Assembly: GCA_031771865.1 (NCBI GenBank)
Contig: JASISA010000001.1
Coordinates: 496,001-560,000, forward strand
Origin: Nothophaeocryptopus gaeumannii
Taxonomy: Eukaryota; Ascomycota; Dothideomycetes; Mycosphaerellales; Mycosphaerellaceae
Direction: 5' to 3'
DNA length: 64,000 nt
Shown here: piece after piece, positions 9,016-18,751 of the stretch
Numbering within the stretch: the stretch's first letter is position 1
Layout: every line of letters begins with the position of its first letter
Translations under genes and position numbers: made by a program
The notes under the pieces: model-generated
What the model was told of the DNA's origin: nothing
What the model saw: the letters and a program-made list of their open reading frames with translations, nothing else
Database searches by the model: none

Positions 9016-11334
9016 ATGCCTAATAGACTATCAAAGCTGTTCTCCGCCTCCGACAAGGAGAAGGAGGCGTTGAAAGAAGCTGAGCGCTCTCGAAAGTCTT
9101 CCACTTCCAAGGACGCACCACCCTCTTACTCAGAAGGCCCAATCGACTACGATCGAGAGAATGTCATTCCACCGCCCGACCTCACTGCTGGCTTCAAGAA
9201 TCTCAACTTGGGCAACAACGATGAGGGATTCCCCGTGAAGGAGGAGACCATAGCACACCTCAAAGTCCTCGAATGCTTCTACCGCTTGAAACAATCTGTC
9301 GGGTCAACAGATGGCCTCTTCGGCATCGAAGACAAGCTCGTGACTGGACATAACATACCCGAGAACGACAAGACACCAGAGTTACTTACCAAGCTCGCGG
9401 AGAAGCGATGGGCCATCTACGTACAACGTGCGGTTGATCGGTTCGAGTCATGGCTGGCAGCTATCACACCGAACGCACGTATGGCAGATCGAACATGGCT
9501 AGAGAGTCAAGGCCGCAAAGGATGGCTTGTGCAACCCACGAGCGTCGACCCTGCTCAATCACTGGCGTTCACCAAGGACAACCTACCTCCTGCGGATGTG
9601 CTGATGGTATGGCATGCATACATGCTGAACCCGCGAGCGTACCTCGAGGACTGTATTCGATACGGCACTATGGCACTATGGCACCGACCCATACCGTGGA
9701 GCATCGTGGCCGAGTCGATCAACCCCGAGACTTTTGCGTTCGAGGCAGGCTCAAACGGCGCTGCCGCTTCATGGACCAGCCTCACTGGACTTCCTTGGGA
9801 CAACCTTGCCGGTGCTGATAAGCGGGCGGTATGGTGTCCGACTTGCAAGGAGCAGCGTGAGATTGCTTGGACGGGCTGTACAATGCATGAGATTGCGCCA
9901 ACCACAGACATCACCGTTCTTGAACATGACATCGACGAGATGCTAGGACAAGGTCATGGATTCTGCGATAAAGATTTCAGTCTTTACTGTTTTTCGTGCA
10001 AGGACTTTTTCGACCATGATTCTCTTCGAGCCGGCAAGATGTGTGCCGACATCGAAAAATTGATCAAGCACAATGTACCGATGGGTGGTACAGTGCTCGG
10101 TTTGGAGGGCATTCCTTGGGTAGCACATGGTCATAAAGACTCTTCCACAGAGGCCATGGACAAATATCCCAACGAGCTCTTCCGCCAAGGTCTCGGAGAC
10201 TCCATTCTGGGATATCAGAAACACGGCACAACCGCCGGAAAAGACGCTCGATCTGTTGACGGAATCCGAAACATTATTGAAGACGCCTTGAAAGATTCGA
10301 AATACATGCGTAAAGTCCGGGGTAGCGCATCGCATAGGCTGCAGAGGAACGATCGCATTGCTATCCGCAAGATGATGAGCAGGTACTGGGACAACAGCTC
10401 GCCCTTTGCGCTCGATCTGGTTGGAGCCGTCATTCGTCAAGGCAGCTTTGTCGAAAAGATGCACAACATTGACTGGCTCCACTCACCAGCTCTACCAAGC
10501 ACTATGGCCCGCCTTATTTCCAAATTCGAAGTTTTCATGAGAATCATGGCCGACCATCCCGACAAAATGGCTGTCCCAACACTTGACGTTGATCTCGCCT
10601 GGCACACGCACCAACTCAACCCATCCGCCTACATGAAGTACACCGTCGGCTTGACGAAGCAATTCATCGACCACGACGACAAAGTTGCCGAAGTAAGACT
10701 CAACGACTCTTTCGCTTGGACGTCCAAAGTTTTCCAGAAAATGACTGGCCAGCCTTACTCCGAATGCACGTGTTGGTATTGCGAAGCAATCCGCGAATCC
10801 CACACTTCCACCGCAAGCAGAATCTTCCAAACCGACTCCGCGAAAGCGTCAGATATGCTGCATTATGCCAACCAGGATCCTAGGAAGAGCGTTCACATCA
10901 GCTCACACAACGCGGTCCGTCCTGAAGGCGACACACGCTACGAGATCCAATCTCGCGCACATGCCGACGCTTTAGAGAAAGCCTACCGAAAAGCCTGCTC
11001 GCGCGCTGAGAAGAAGGGCAAGCCTGTGCCCGAGAGAGACGATTACTACTACTCCGACGCCTGGGGTTATCCAGTGTATATTCCTGCGTACAGTCCGTAT
11101 GTGGGTTTCGTGCCGTATGCGCCCATGTATTATCCTGTTACGCCGGGGTGTATGGCTGTAGGGGTGGGTGCGAGTGGAAATTGCTGTTCGGGAACTTGTG
11201 GAGGGGGAGTTGCTGCGGGTGGCTGCGCGGGTGCTGGCGCGGGAGGCTGTGCGGGAGGTTCTGCTGGGGGTTGCGGTGGCGGTGGAGGATGTGGAGGCGG
11301 AGGCGGTGGTGGTGGGTGTGGAGGGGGTGGTTGA
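9016..11334 (+). CDS. DUF1399 / glycine-rich-domain-containing (GRDP-like) protein
   Basis: 772 residues in one exon, taking the ATG at 9016 (MPNRLSKLFS). It has two copies of the family signature: VLMVWHAYMLNPRAYLEDC near residue 198 and LDVDLAWHTHQLNPSAYMKYT near residue 520. This W-H-x-H/Y-x-L-x-P motif defines the DUF1399 family (plant GRDP proteins and many fungal paralogs). Between them is a Cys-containing segment (WCPTCKEQREI, YCFSCKDFFDHD) that could bind metal. After WYCEAIRES a Tyr/Pro-rich stretch leads to a C-terminal ~50 residues made almost only of Gly, Cys and Ala. The biochemical role is not known for fungal members, so no pathway is claimed. The N-terminus is Lys/Glu/Ser-rich and probably disordered. 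Confidence 0.85.
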   Translation: MPNRLSKLFSASDKEKEALKEAERSRKSSTSKDAPPSYSEGPIDYDRENVIPPPDLTAGFKNLNLGNNDEGFPVKEETIAHLKVLECFYRLKQSVGSTDGLFGIEDKLVTGHNIPENDKTPELLTKLAEKRWAIYVQRAVDRFESWLAAITPNARMADRTWLESQGRKGWLVQPTSVDPAQSLAFTKDNLPPADVLMVWHAYMLNPRAYLEDCIRYGTMALWHRPIPWSIVAESINPETFAFEAGSNGAAASWTSLTGLPWDNLAGADKRAVWCPTCKEQREIAWTGCTMHEIAPTTDITVLEHDIDEMLGQGHGFCDKDFSLYCFSCKDFFDHDSLRAGKMCADIEKLIKHNVPMGGTVLGLEGIPWVAHGHKDSSTEAMDKYPNELFRQGLGDSILGYQKHGTTAGKDARSVDGIRNIIEDALKDSKYMRKVRGSASHRLQRNDRIAIRKMMSRYWDNSSPFALDLVGAVIRQGSFVEKMHNIDWLHSPALPSTMARLISKFEVFMRIMADHPDKMAVPTLDVDLAWHTHQLNPSAYMKYTVGLTKQFIDHDDKVAEVRLNDSFAWTSKVFQKMTGQPYSECTCWYCEAIRESHTSTASRIFQTDSAKASDMLHYANQDPRKSVHISSHNAVRPEGDTRYEIQSRAHADALEKAYRKACSRAEKKGKPVPERDDYYYSDAWGYPVYIPAYSPYVGFVPYAPMYYPVTPGCMAVGVGASGNCCSGTCGGGVAAGGCAGAGAGGCAGGSAGGCGGGGGCGGGGGGGGCGGGG

Positions 11335-11550
11335 TAAGGGAGTGGAATTTGGTGGAAAATTTTGTGTTCTTGAGATACCCTTTGGCAACAAGATTCACCA
11401 GCTTCAATTGCTATCCTTTTCTGCTCAATTATTTTACTGCAGAAGCATTATCCTCCCTCACACCTGACGATGGCATAGTAGCCGGCACTGAACGCTGACC
11501 TGACGAGCCTTGCTTCAATTAATCTCTATCACCTTGCCCTCGTCATTCTC

Positions 11551-13500
11551 TCAGATTCCCGCATCATATTCACTGTCATCGCTGTCCTCTTCGTCATCAC
11601 TGTCATCACTGTCCTCTTCGTCATCATTCCCAGGATGCTCGGCGGCTTCCAGCGGTATATCCAGTACCTTGAAATGCTCTTTGCCAAACAGATCACCCGG
11701 ATTGCTTTCAATCTCCCACGGTAGAGGATTTGCCCGGGGAAGTAACGTCGATAGCATGGCGCTGGATATTTGAATGGGGAGGTCTGGAAGATTCATGCTT
11801 CTGCGTAAGGCCAGTATGAAGCGAATACGGTTCACGTCGCCAGAGGAGTGCTCGAGGGCTTTCTTGGTGACCACGTGAACGATGCACTGTTGGAGTGATT
11901 GTACATCACTTGTGTATTTTCCTAGGTGATCTTGATAGCTTTCGTAAGTATAGTCGATCAAATTAGTTCGGGCGTCGTGAATGAAGATTGGGTCGTTCGC
12001 TAGCCATGCCTCTTTATTACTCCAGACAGAAGATCGAAAGCACCAGGTCCACTGGAACAGACTTTTCGCTGCACGCCACTTTAACGGCTCGGGGACCTCG
12101 CCCAGAGCAGGTAGGATGTCATCATACTCATCTTCAATCGCCTTGTATCTGAGATAGCATTCCTCCAAGGCATCCCAGGCCTCCAATTTTTGCGTGGGCA
12201 ACTGGTCCGGGAACTTGCCGAGAAAGTCCTGCACAGTCACTCCGTCTTCGCGGATGTTTTCATACCAATCGCTCTCTATCATACGCCTGTGAAAGGCCTT
12301 CCATAACGCAAGAAGATTGTGCTGCCTTTCCGGTTGCCAGTGCCTTTCTGCATCACTCAGTGCGTCAAAAATCTCGCTGCCAAAAGAGAGCATGTTGCAG
12401 GATCGCGTGAATGAGGAATGACCCGAAGCATCGAGGTGATAGAGCACGTACTCGAATATCGTCTGACATTGATAGCCATGTGTGCAGTGCTGTGGACAAA
12501 TCGTTGCACATGGGTTCAATCCCAGCCGCATAAGGACCAGAAGGTATTCCAGCCCCGAGCTCTTTCGGCCTCCGCCTTCTACAATCATCGACATCAAGTC
12601 GGCACCAGCTCCTTCGGTAAACGCATGTCTTGTAGCAATGTCCGACGAGGGTGGCCACATAAAGCTGGTATTCTCGAGGAGCTCACCGAGCTGGCGTAAT
12701 ATGTATCGCTGATCTTTCTTCAGACCGTGGCAATATATTCCAGTCAGGCGCGTTAGCCACTCGGCCATTTCTCCGCCAAGGGCGAAGATCCGAAAGATTT
12801 TCTTGAACGCATCGAATGACACTTCCTGTGTGACGGCGAAGTGTAACAACTTCTCACGGTCTGGCCGGCGTCTGGTGCGAACGGCCAGCTTCCTGATATC
12901 GTATTCGGCCATCGTTTCGTTCATTACAACCAGATGCCACATATCTTCTCCTCGATCATTGCAATCTGACGGGTGAATGCCAGCATCTTCCAGTGCAACG
13001 AATATGTCAGGACTGGCAACAAAGTCAAAGGCAGAGCGAGCAGCAACATGTAGCATGTTGTCGCCGTTGTGAATAAGCTTCGCTAACTCTGCATTTGCAG
13101 TCAAGAGGGCCATTACTTTGGTTTCGTCGTGGCTCTCAATAGCCTTGACGAGCTCATGTTTTCTCTCGGACTCCTGTTCAGATCCTCGTTCCAGGTCCAG
13201 TTCCGATTCTCGTGGGATGGTCTCAACGGCTGTTGCTTGATTGTGCCGGCGGCGTCTGGGTGCTGTGTTGATGTTTCTCCGTTTCACGCCCCACTTGACC
13301 AACTGCAATCGCCATGCCCGTGGTCTGTACTGGTTAGCTTGGTCTGTATTGGATGCGTGGAGATCGAGGAACGCTCACGAAGCTGCAAACCCCTTCGTAC
13401 GATGCAAGTGATCTCGAATTTCCTGGAGCGTTTTGCCTTCGCCGTACGCGTAGCAAGCATACTTTTGTACATCTGCCCAGTTTTTGGTCACGGTGGTAAG
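11551..13500 (-). CDS. Clr5-domain protein with ankyrin-like body (5' end unresolved)
   Basis: The body (13324 down to 11551) begins in the second half of a Clr5 domain: RAWRLQLVKWGVKRR. The first half lies upstream in another frame: KTLQEIRDHLHRTKGFAAS, ending at 13379. Intron 13378-13325 (54 nt, GTGAGC..TACAG, GCTAACC branch site) joins them in phase as GFAAS-P-RAWRLQ. After the Clr5 domain come basic residues, then about 100 residues with ankyrin-like helices (NGDNMLHVAARSAFDF; EKLLHFAVTQEV), a long unclassified helical region, and an acidic Asp/Glu/Ser tail. Clr5 domains occur in filamentous ascomycetes, often before ankyrin repeats; function is mostly unknown. No ATG is in frame in exon 1, which stays open back to TAG at 13633-13635, so an upstream exon or another start must exist. 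The ATG at 13308 is a less likely start because it cuts the domain in half. Confidence 0.7.
11572..11625. repeat. 27-bp tandem repeat, two copies
   Basis: Units 11572-11598 and 11599-11625 differ at one base. They encode the duplicated acidic Asp/Glu/Ser block near the C-terminus of the Clr5/ankyrin-like protein on the minus strand. Confidence 0.85.
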
Positions 13501-14529
13501 TGTAGAGGTTCCCGCTGAGTCGCTCTCTTGCACTGCACCAGGTTTTATAACGTTGAGTGCGACTTGAGGAGTAAGGACGGCTGTAGTTCTATCGTCCGAG
13601 AAGCGCTTCTCGATAGGACTTTGTCGTCTGCTCTAGAAGGGTGGACCTTCGATCCTGTCAATCTTGAAGATAAGGCACCTGCTTGTACAGATGTATTCGG
13701 TCCAGGCTGGATGATCAACGCCCACGGACCCAATCAACACGCCAATGCCGATACTGGCTTCCAGGCTGTGCAGCTCTGAGGCACGCACGTCACGGAAAGG
13801 ATGGAAGTGTAACTTCTTAAAAATTGCACATCACGCTGGCGTTCTGGCCTCGCGAGCCGCATGCCGCGAGAGCTGAGGTGACTTTTCCGTCTCGGTGGTA
13901 GCCAGCTGACGCAGTTGCCTTCAACAAGCCACCCGACTACTGCAAGCCCAAGCCCCGAGGGGCAGCCTGCAGGGCTTGTACCATCTAGTCGACCCTCGAC
14001 CTCTGCCGCATCCTGCCTTACACATAAATGCAACAATTCGAGCTGGAGCTAGACAAAGCGGTCAGACTTTGTCGAAGTCTCGTCAGCGTGCCTGATCCGG
14101 ATTTCGATAGCCCAATGACATTCTGTGAATCGTCCTTTATGCGTCCGAGTATGCAGTAGCGCCCAGCCTGCCGAGGGCCTGAGATTGGAACGATGTGGCA
14201 GAAGTATAAAATGCACTTCCCAAAACATCAATGAGTATGTCTGCCGGTGGTAAATTCGCTAGTCATAGGGTATCTTTCACTGCCTTCCGCATCATAGCTC
14301 ACTCTATGATAGGGGCAGCCATGACACGCAGGGCGGAGGTACTCTCAATGTGCATATCGAGGGGGGTCAAGTCTGTCCAAAGTGCAATTCCAGAGTCAGA
14401 TATAAGAAGTCTCTTGAACTTTTGCTGTCTTGTCAATTCATACTGCATTCTCGGACAATCCGACACCGTCCGACATTGCCCCTGAACCTATCAACCGGCC
14501 AGCACCAGCAGTTAGCAGTATACCATACA
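13501..14529. other. Intergenic region, possible missing 5' exon of the Clr5 gene
   Basis: No independent gene supported. On the minus strand the frame of the Clr5 exon stays open from 13632, so part of this stretch may be coding or an intron of that gene. Just before 14530 is a normal fungal leader for the next gene. Confidence 0.4.
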
Positions 14530-15012
14530 ATGTCTCACCAACCACGCGATCCGCCTTCCTCGTCGTAGGTCAATCACAGTATCGAAGATGAGATATTGTT
14601 TCGCTGACGGTCTCGTAGGACCAGGGCCACCACCGGATCGACTTCGACAACCAGACGTTGCTTCCCACGTTCAGAGACCGACCAGCCCCATGCTCAGGCT
14701 CAGTGTGCTGGTGGACAGCCACTGACAAGAGCCAACTTTGCCACTCTCAACGCCGCCACGCGACCCGGTCCGTCCGTCATCGATGTCTGGCTGGGCCATC
14801 GAGAAGACCACATCGTTCGAGGTCGAGAAGCTGGTGGATGGGAAGAGCTGACCCAGAACGACGAACTTGCTGCGGCTATCGATGTTGCTGTGAAGGAGAT
14901 GCACGCTTCCAAGAAGTACACCGAGTCGAGGGATGTTGATGTATTGTCAAGGTGCGATGCCATGTATCAGATCAGACCCTCTGGCAACAGCTTGCTGACT
15001 GATGCCAGGTAG
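14530..15012 (+). CDS. Small hypothetical protein, two or three exons
   Basis: Exon 1 (14530-14564, MSHQPRDPPSS) joins exon 2 from 14619 through a 54-nt intron (GTAGGT..CGTAG, GCTGAC branch site). The product is about 142 residues if translation runs to TAG at 15010-15012. The N-terminal half is Ser/Thr/Gln-rich and likely disordered. The second half looks folded: ANFATLNAATRPGPSVIDVW, then EELTQNDELAAAIDVAV and KEMHASKKY. A further possible intron 14952-15008 (57 nt, GTGCGA..GCCAG with a GCTGAC branch site) is a multiple of three and uses the same stop, so the protein would end at DVLSR or carry 19 more residues. I do not recognise the family. Support is the in-phase splicing and coding-like sequence, not homology. 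Confidence 0.5.
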
Positions 15013-15059
15013 TAGAGGTCCTGTCAAGGTCGTTCGTGCATTGGCTTTTGAGCCTGAGA

Positions 15060-15380
15060 CTAAATAGGGTAATCCAGAGCTAGAGCGAAGCGAATTCGGA
15101 CTTTCAACTGTGCCGTTGAGAAGATTCTGTGGGCGATCTCAGTAACAACATAGATCCAGAAACTGGCAGGCGCTATGCTGTAGGCATAGTGACCGGTATG
15201 TGAATTGAGACGAACCTGTTTTCCTTCGATGCTGTCTGCCAAAGCCTGTCGTGCCATTCCCAAGTATTCGCTGATCACTTGGGTGCATTGCGCGTCGTCC
15301 TCGGTCGCCTCAAGTGATCCATCGGTAAGTGCTGGTAGCTCTACTCCCCCTGCCCCAAGCAATTCCGAAACGCGTTGCAT
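15060..15380 (-). other. Coding-like frame just past the stop of the 15341-16291 gene
   Basis: About 60 residues starting MQRVSELLGAGGVELPALTD and running through ISEYLGMARQALADSIEGKQ look strongly coding. They overlap the last codons of the upstream gene in a different frame. No intron with normal size and sites joins the two in phase. Either the gene ends at 15341 and this is chance, or a sequence error or frameshift separates a real C-terminus from the rest. Confidence 0.35.
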
Positions 15381-16291
15381 ACGTCTTCTGTCTCTTGCCC
15401 CAAGAGGTCAGCGATTTTTCTGGATGCATCCAGGAAATCTTGTCTGTCAAATCCCTTCGACGCTTGTCTCAAACGTCGCTTCCCAATGAAGCTCACATGC
15501 CTGTCGATGTGCGGATGAGGTGCTGTCTTAATGGTCTCTGGTACACTCAGCTTGAGCAGCTTGTTGTATCCATGTGCACATGGTGCTGCAATTGTAATAA
15601 TGTGCTCAAATATAATCCCGTAGTGTACTGCTTCGATTCGCAGCTCGCTGGCTGTAGCCGACAGTAGCCACTTCTTTTCGGCACTGTGGAATACCTCGCA
15701 TCCATCACTTTCGCGTGTACATGTCTTCCGCAGGTCGATGAACAGAATGTCGAAGCCTAGCTTTCCGATAGCTACGACGATCTGCTCTGTCCTATCTGTA
15801 GGGCTCTCGAGGTCATAGCCGCTGTCGAATTTGTGGCACGTGCCAAGTACGAGAAACACCCGTTTTCCCTGCAATCGCTCCATTTCTTTCCGGATCGCGT
15901 GGAACCAGCCTGTTTCTTCTGGAATCATGTTCCCGATCTCTTCGATAGTAGCGCCCGACGCAACAGCCTCTCCGACGGCTTCAATGTCGCGCAATTGCCG
16001 AAATCGGACGTCAGGCTCCGTAGGATCAGACCATAACCACCTCTGTGGCTGAATGCTTCAGGTCTCTGCTTCAGCCCGGTTCCTCTCTACCTCGCCACTG
16101 TTGGTCTCTTCTTCGCTCCGGGCACTCTCGGTATTTTCGGTCATCACCGCGCGCGCAACAGCAATTCTTGCTTCGGCGGCGCTCGGCTCCTGCTTGCCAA
16201 GAACAAGCTCCAGCAGTGCGGCGCAAGTTAGGCCAGGTTTGGCGATGTCGACGTCGATGTCGATTTTACCACCAACGTTCGATGCTTCCAT
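15341..16291 (-). CDS. Hypothetical protein, two exons
   Basis: Exon 1 16291-16091 (67 codons) and exon 2 16042-15341 (234 codons) are joined by a 48-nt intron (GTAGAG..CCACAG) that keeps phase (SGE-RWLWSDPTEPDVRF) and removes an in-frame TGA. The product is 300 residues. Exon 1 gives MEASNVGGKIDIDVDIAKPG and an Ala-rich helix, then an acidic Glu/Ser stretch. Exon 2 has alternating strand/helix segments such as GKRVFLVLGTCHKFDSGYD and GKLGFDILFIDLRKTC, and a basic HIDRHVSFIGKRRLR region. I do not recognise a family or catalytic motif. The C-terminus may be extended by the out-of-frame segment listed separately (15060-15380). Confidence 0.55.
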
Positions 16292-17072
16292 TTTCTTCTC
16301 TCTTCTCTTCTTTGTGCTTCAGTCTTCGTCCGCGCAACGCGGCAGGCAAGAGCTTGTAAGTGAGGATGATGAAGTTCCCGGTCGGCAGGCAGCGCGAGTG
16401 ACAGTGAGAGTGAAGGGGTTGCTGGGCTGCCGCGCTTGTCTTTGGTGCTGTCGGAGAGGAGGCAATCACTACCACTCGATTCGGGAGTGGGCTGGTAGTG
16501 AGAGCTGGCAGGTAGTGGGAGTCCGCATGCAGCGGGAGCGGGAATTGAGGTGATTGTATGGACTGTCGCGTCTGCCTTGGCTGCAGGTTGTTGCATCTGC
16601 GTTGTGTCGTGCCTGCCATATCGTCCTTGCCTCTTGGAACGTGGCGTAGCGCCTGCCATATCGCACCTGCCTCTCGGGTAGCGTTTGCTCACCTGCCCAC
16701 CTGCAAATCCGCAATCGTCAGTCGCCAGTTGCCACATACTCGTCCCCATGAGACCCATTAACGTGATCAAGACATGCCCTGCTCCCCTACGCTGAAGCTA
16801 ACTCCAGGCCAATTGAAGCGAAACCGCAATATTCTTGGCACAATATCTAAAGAGAGAGGCGTTGTCCACAGGTCGCTGGTTCTAAAGCCGAGAACGATCC
16901 TTGTCAGCAAAGAACGCACAGAATTAGAACTGGAATCGCATTGGAACTAACATGGAAAGGCTCTGCAGAGGCATTGTTCCTCGGTTCTGGAGATGCGGCC
17001 AGTCCCTATATCTGCCTTTTGTGGCGGTTAACATTGCACCGGGCATGGAAGTGGTCAATCATGAAACCCTTC
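16292..17072. other. Intergenic region with a small duplicated motif
   Basis: The 13-mer GCCTGCCATATCG occurs twice, about 40 bp apart, between 16600 and 16670, with similar flanking CCTGCCTCT. Long minus-strand open frames here are Ser/Pro/Thr/Arg-rich and overlap exon 1 of the neighbouring gene in another frame, so I do not call them genes. 16750-17072 shows nothing. Confidence 0.4.
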
Positions 17073-17462
17073 CTAAGAGGCTTCTTCATCGACGACCACA
17101 TCTCGACTCTCCGTCTTTGCAGCAGACTTTACCGCCTCTCTCCGCGCTCTCTTGTTTGCTTTCCGAGCCATCTTAAATGCCTCCGGGTCTTTCGCATGGT
17201 CATGAGGATTCTCAGTTCCGACATTGGCGACTTTGTTGGTGATGGGCCTCAAGACTTTCCGCTTCTCTCGCTGTCTTGCTCTCCTGGCTTCCAGTCTCTC
17301 CTTGGCAGTGCGAATTGTTCCTGCTATCGTGATGTTTTCGCCCTCGGTCTTTGCTGCTCGCCGCCGACCTCTACGGGTCTTGTTGTTCTCTGGCTTCACC
17401 GCATCCTCCTCGGTGGCAGCAGATTTCTTCCTACGGACTGTTAGTCTTTTCGCTATGGGCAT
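17073..17462 (-). CDS. Small highly basic hypothetical protein
   Basis: Product of about 129 residues if it starts at the ATG at 17462. It is very rich in Lys/Arg/Ala/Glu: TRRGRRRAAKTEGE, then RTAKERLEARRARQREKRKV, LRPITNKVANVGTE and KMARKANKRARREAVKSA. This suggests a nuclear or nucleolar nucleic-acid-associated protein, by composition only. An alternative model splices an upstream exon ending at 17480 to 17430 over a 49-nt intron (GTACGT..CGTAG, ACTAAC branch site). It adds GRKPVAKSYNLRNRGKQQK, but that frame has no ATG before a stop near 17566. The good branch site favours the spliced form; its start codon is unresolved. Confidence 0.45.
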   Translation of the reverse strand: MPIAKRLTVRRKKSAATEEDAVKPENNKTRRGRRRAAKTEGENITIAGTIRTAKERLEARRARQREKRKVLRPITNKVANVGTENPHDHAKDPEAFKMARKANKRARREAVKSAAKTESRDVVVDEEAS

Positions 17463-18751
17463 AGACTCAAGGTACGTACTTCTCTGCTACCTCCTCCTTC
17501 TGCTGCTTGCCTCTATTTCTGAGATTGTATGACTTTGCCACCGGCTTTCTGCCATTAGCCGCGTTTCTTATTCATATCAGCGGAACGTCTAGAGCAGTTC
17601 GCATGATGTCTGGCACATACTCTGCAGCCATCGCCAATCCAAAATGCCGGGCTGGCTTGACGAGATTGCGGATCGAAAGGTTGTGTGTGTGAGTTTGACG
17701 ATCCCGTGACGAACGCGTTTGAGGCGCGACTGCCGTCCGATGACGAAGTTTCGGGTCAGCGCCAAGGCTGTGCATAAGACGCGACTTGCTGGGATGTGCT
17801 CAGCTGTGGCTTCAGCGTGAAACGCGTTCTGCTTTGGATATTCTATGTGGCTTCGCTCTACACGCTCGTCGGACAGACTTGAGGAGACTCTGCACACTGG
17901 TCGGACTTTGGTGCGACGACTCGACGTTGCGAGCAGACAATTGACTCGACGTCAGACTCTAAACTCGATCTTCCATTTGCACCGTGCCTGCCGTGATCAG
18001 CTCTCCATATCTGCAAGGAAGCGCACATGAAGCGGCTTGTGCTTCGTTCTCAGCCAATCAAACGACATCCGGCACGACCACACCTATCGCTCCCTTGCGC
18101 GTAAGGCGTTTCGCTCTTCCCCACCTTGCTGAGAGCCTCGCATCGCCCGTACCTTTCCACCGCTCGCTCGCCGTGGTACAACGATACCTTGCTCCTCGAC
18201 GAACCCATTGTCATCAACGCGCCCATTGCGAGCATCCGCCTACTCCCCACGCCATTTGGAACTATTTCACCATTTGAAACGCCCGACGTTGGTGACGCCT
18301 TTTGCGTTGACGGACTTCGGAAAGGTGAGTTGGAACTGATATCCCGCTAGCAAACGGCCAAAGCCTGCTAGGAAGCGCGTGCACTGTGCACGCGCTCGCT
18401 GCTGCTTCGCCTGGAAACTTGGGCACAAGTGTGAAGGACCAGGGCAGCCTGGCAACTTCCTAAAGACTCTACCACCCACCGCACGCTTCTTCCAAGTTTT
18501 GCACACGCCGATCTGATGAGTCGCAAACAGAATTCTCTGACATCTCTACGCTGCCGCCAAACCCAGTACCGTGACCGAATCCCACAGCCGCTAGCCGACT
18601 CCACGACGCGTCTTTGACCACGATCCCAGGCCAAGCCACCGTTAGCACCTCCTCTGGATCCAGGGAACACCCAACGACTCGATAACACACCAAAAACGAC
18701 AAGTAAACAAACGCAGAAGCATATTACTTGCCGTCTCGCTGTCCACCACCC
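17463..18751. promoter_or_regulatory. Upstream region of the forkhead gene
   Basis: 1.2 kb with no supported coding sequence apart from the possible short exon near 17480-17566 (minus). From about 18470 to 18751 the plus strand is C/A-rich with few purine runs, as in a long fungal 5' leader, leading to the start context CACCCATGG. Confidence 0.45.

Noticed and set aside
12505..12545. GGTTCAATCCC, similar to a tRNA T-arm
   Set aside because: Inside the Clr5/ankyrin-like coding region and without a matching acceptor stem or A box.
16228..16770. 180-codon minus-strand frame
   Set aside because: Low-complexity Ser/Pro/Arg sequence overlapping exon 1 of the neighbouring gene in another frame. 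No family features.
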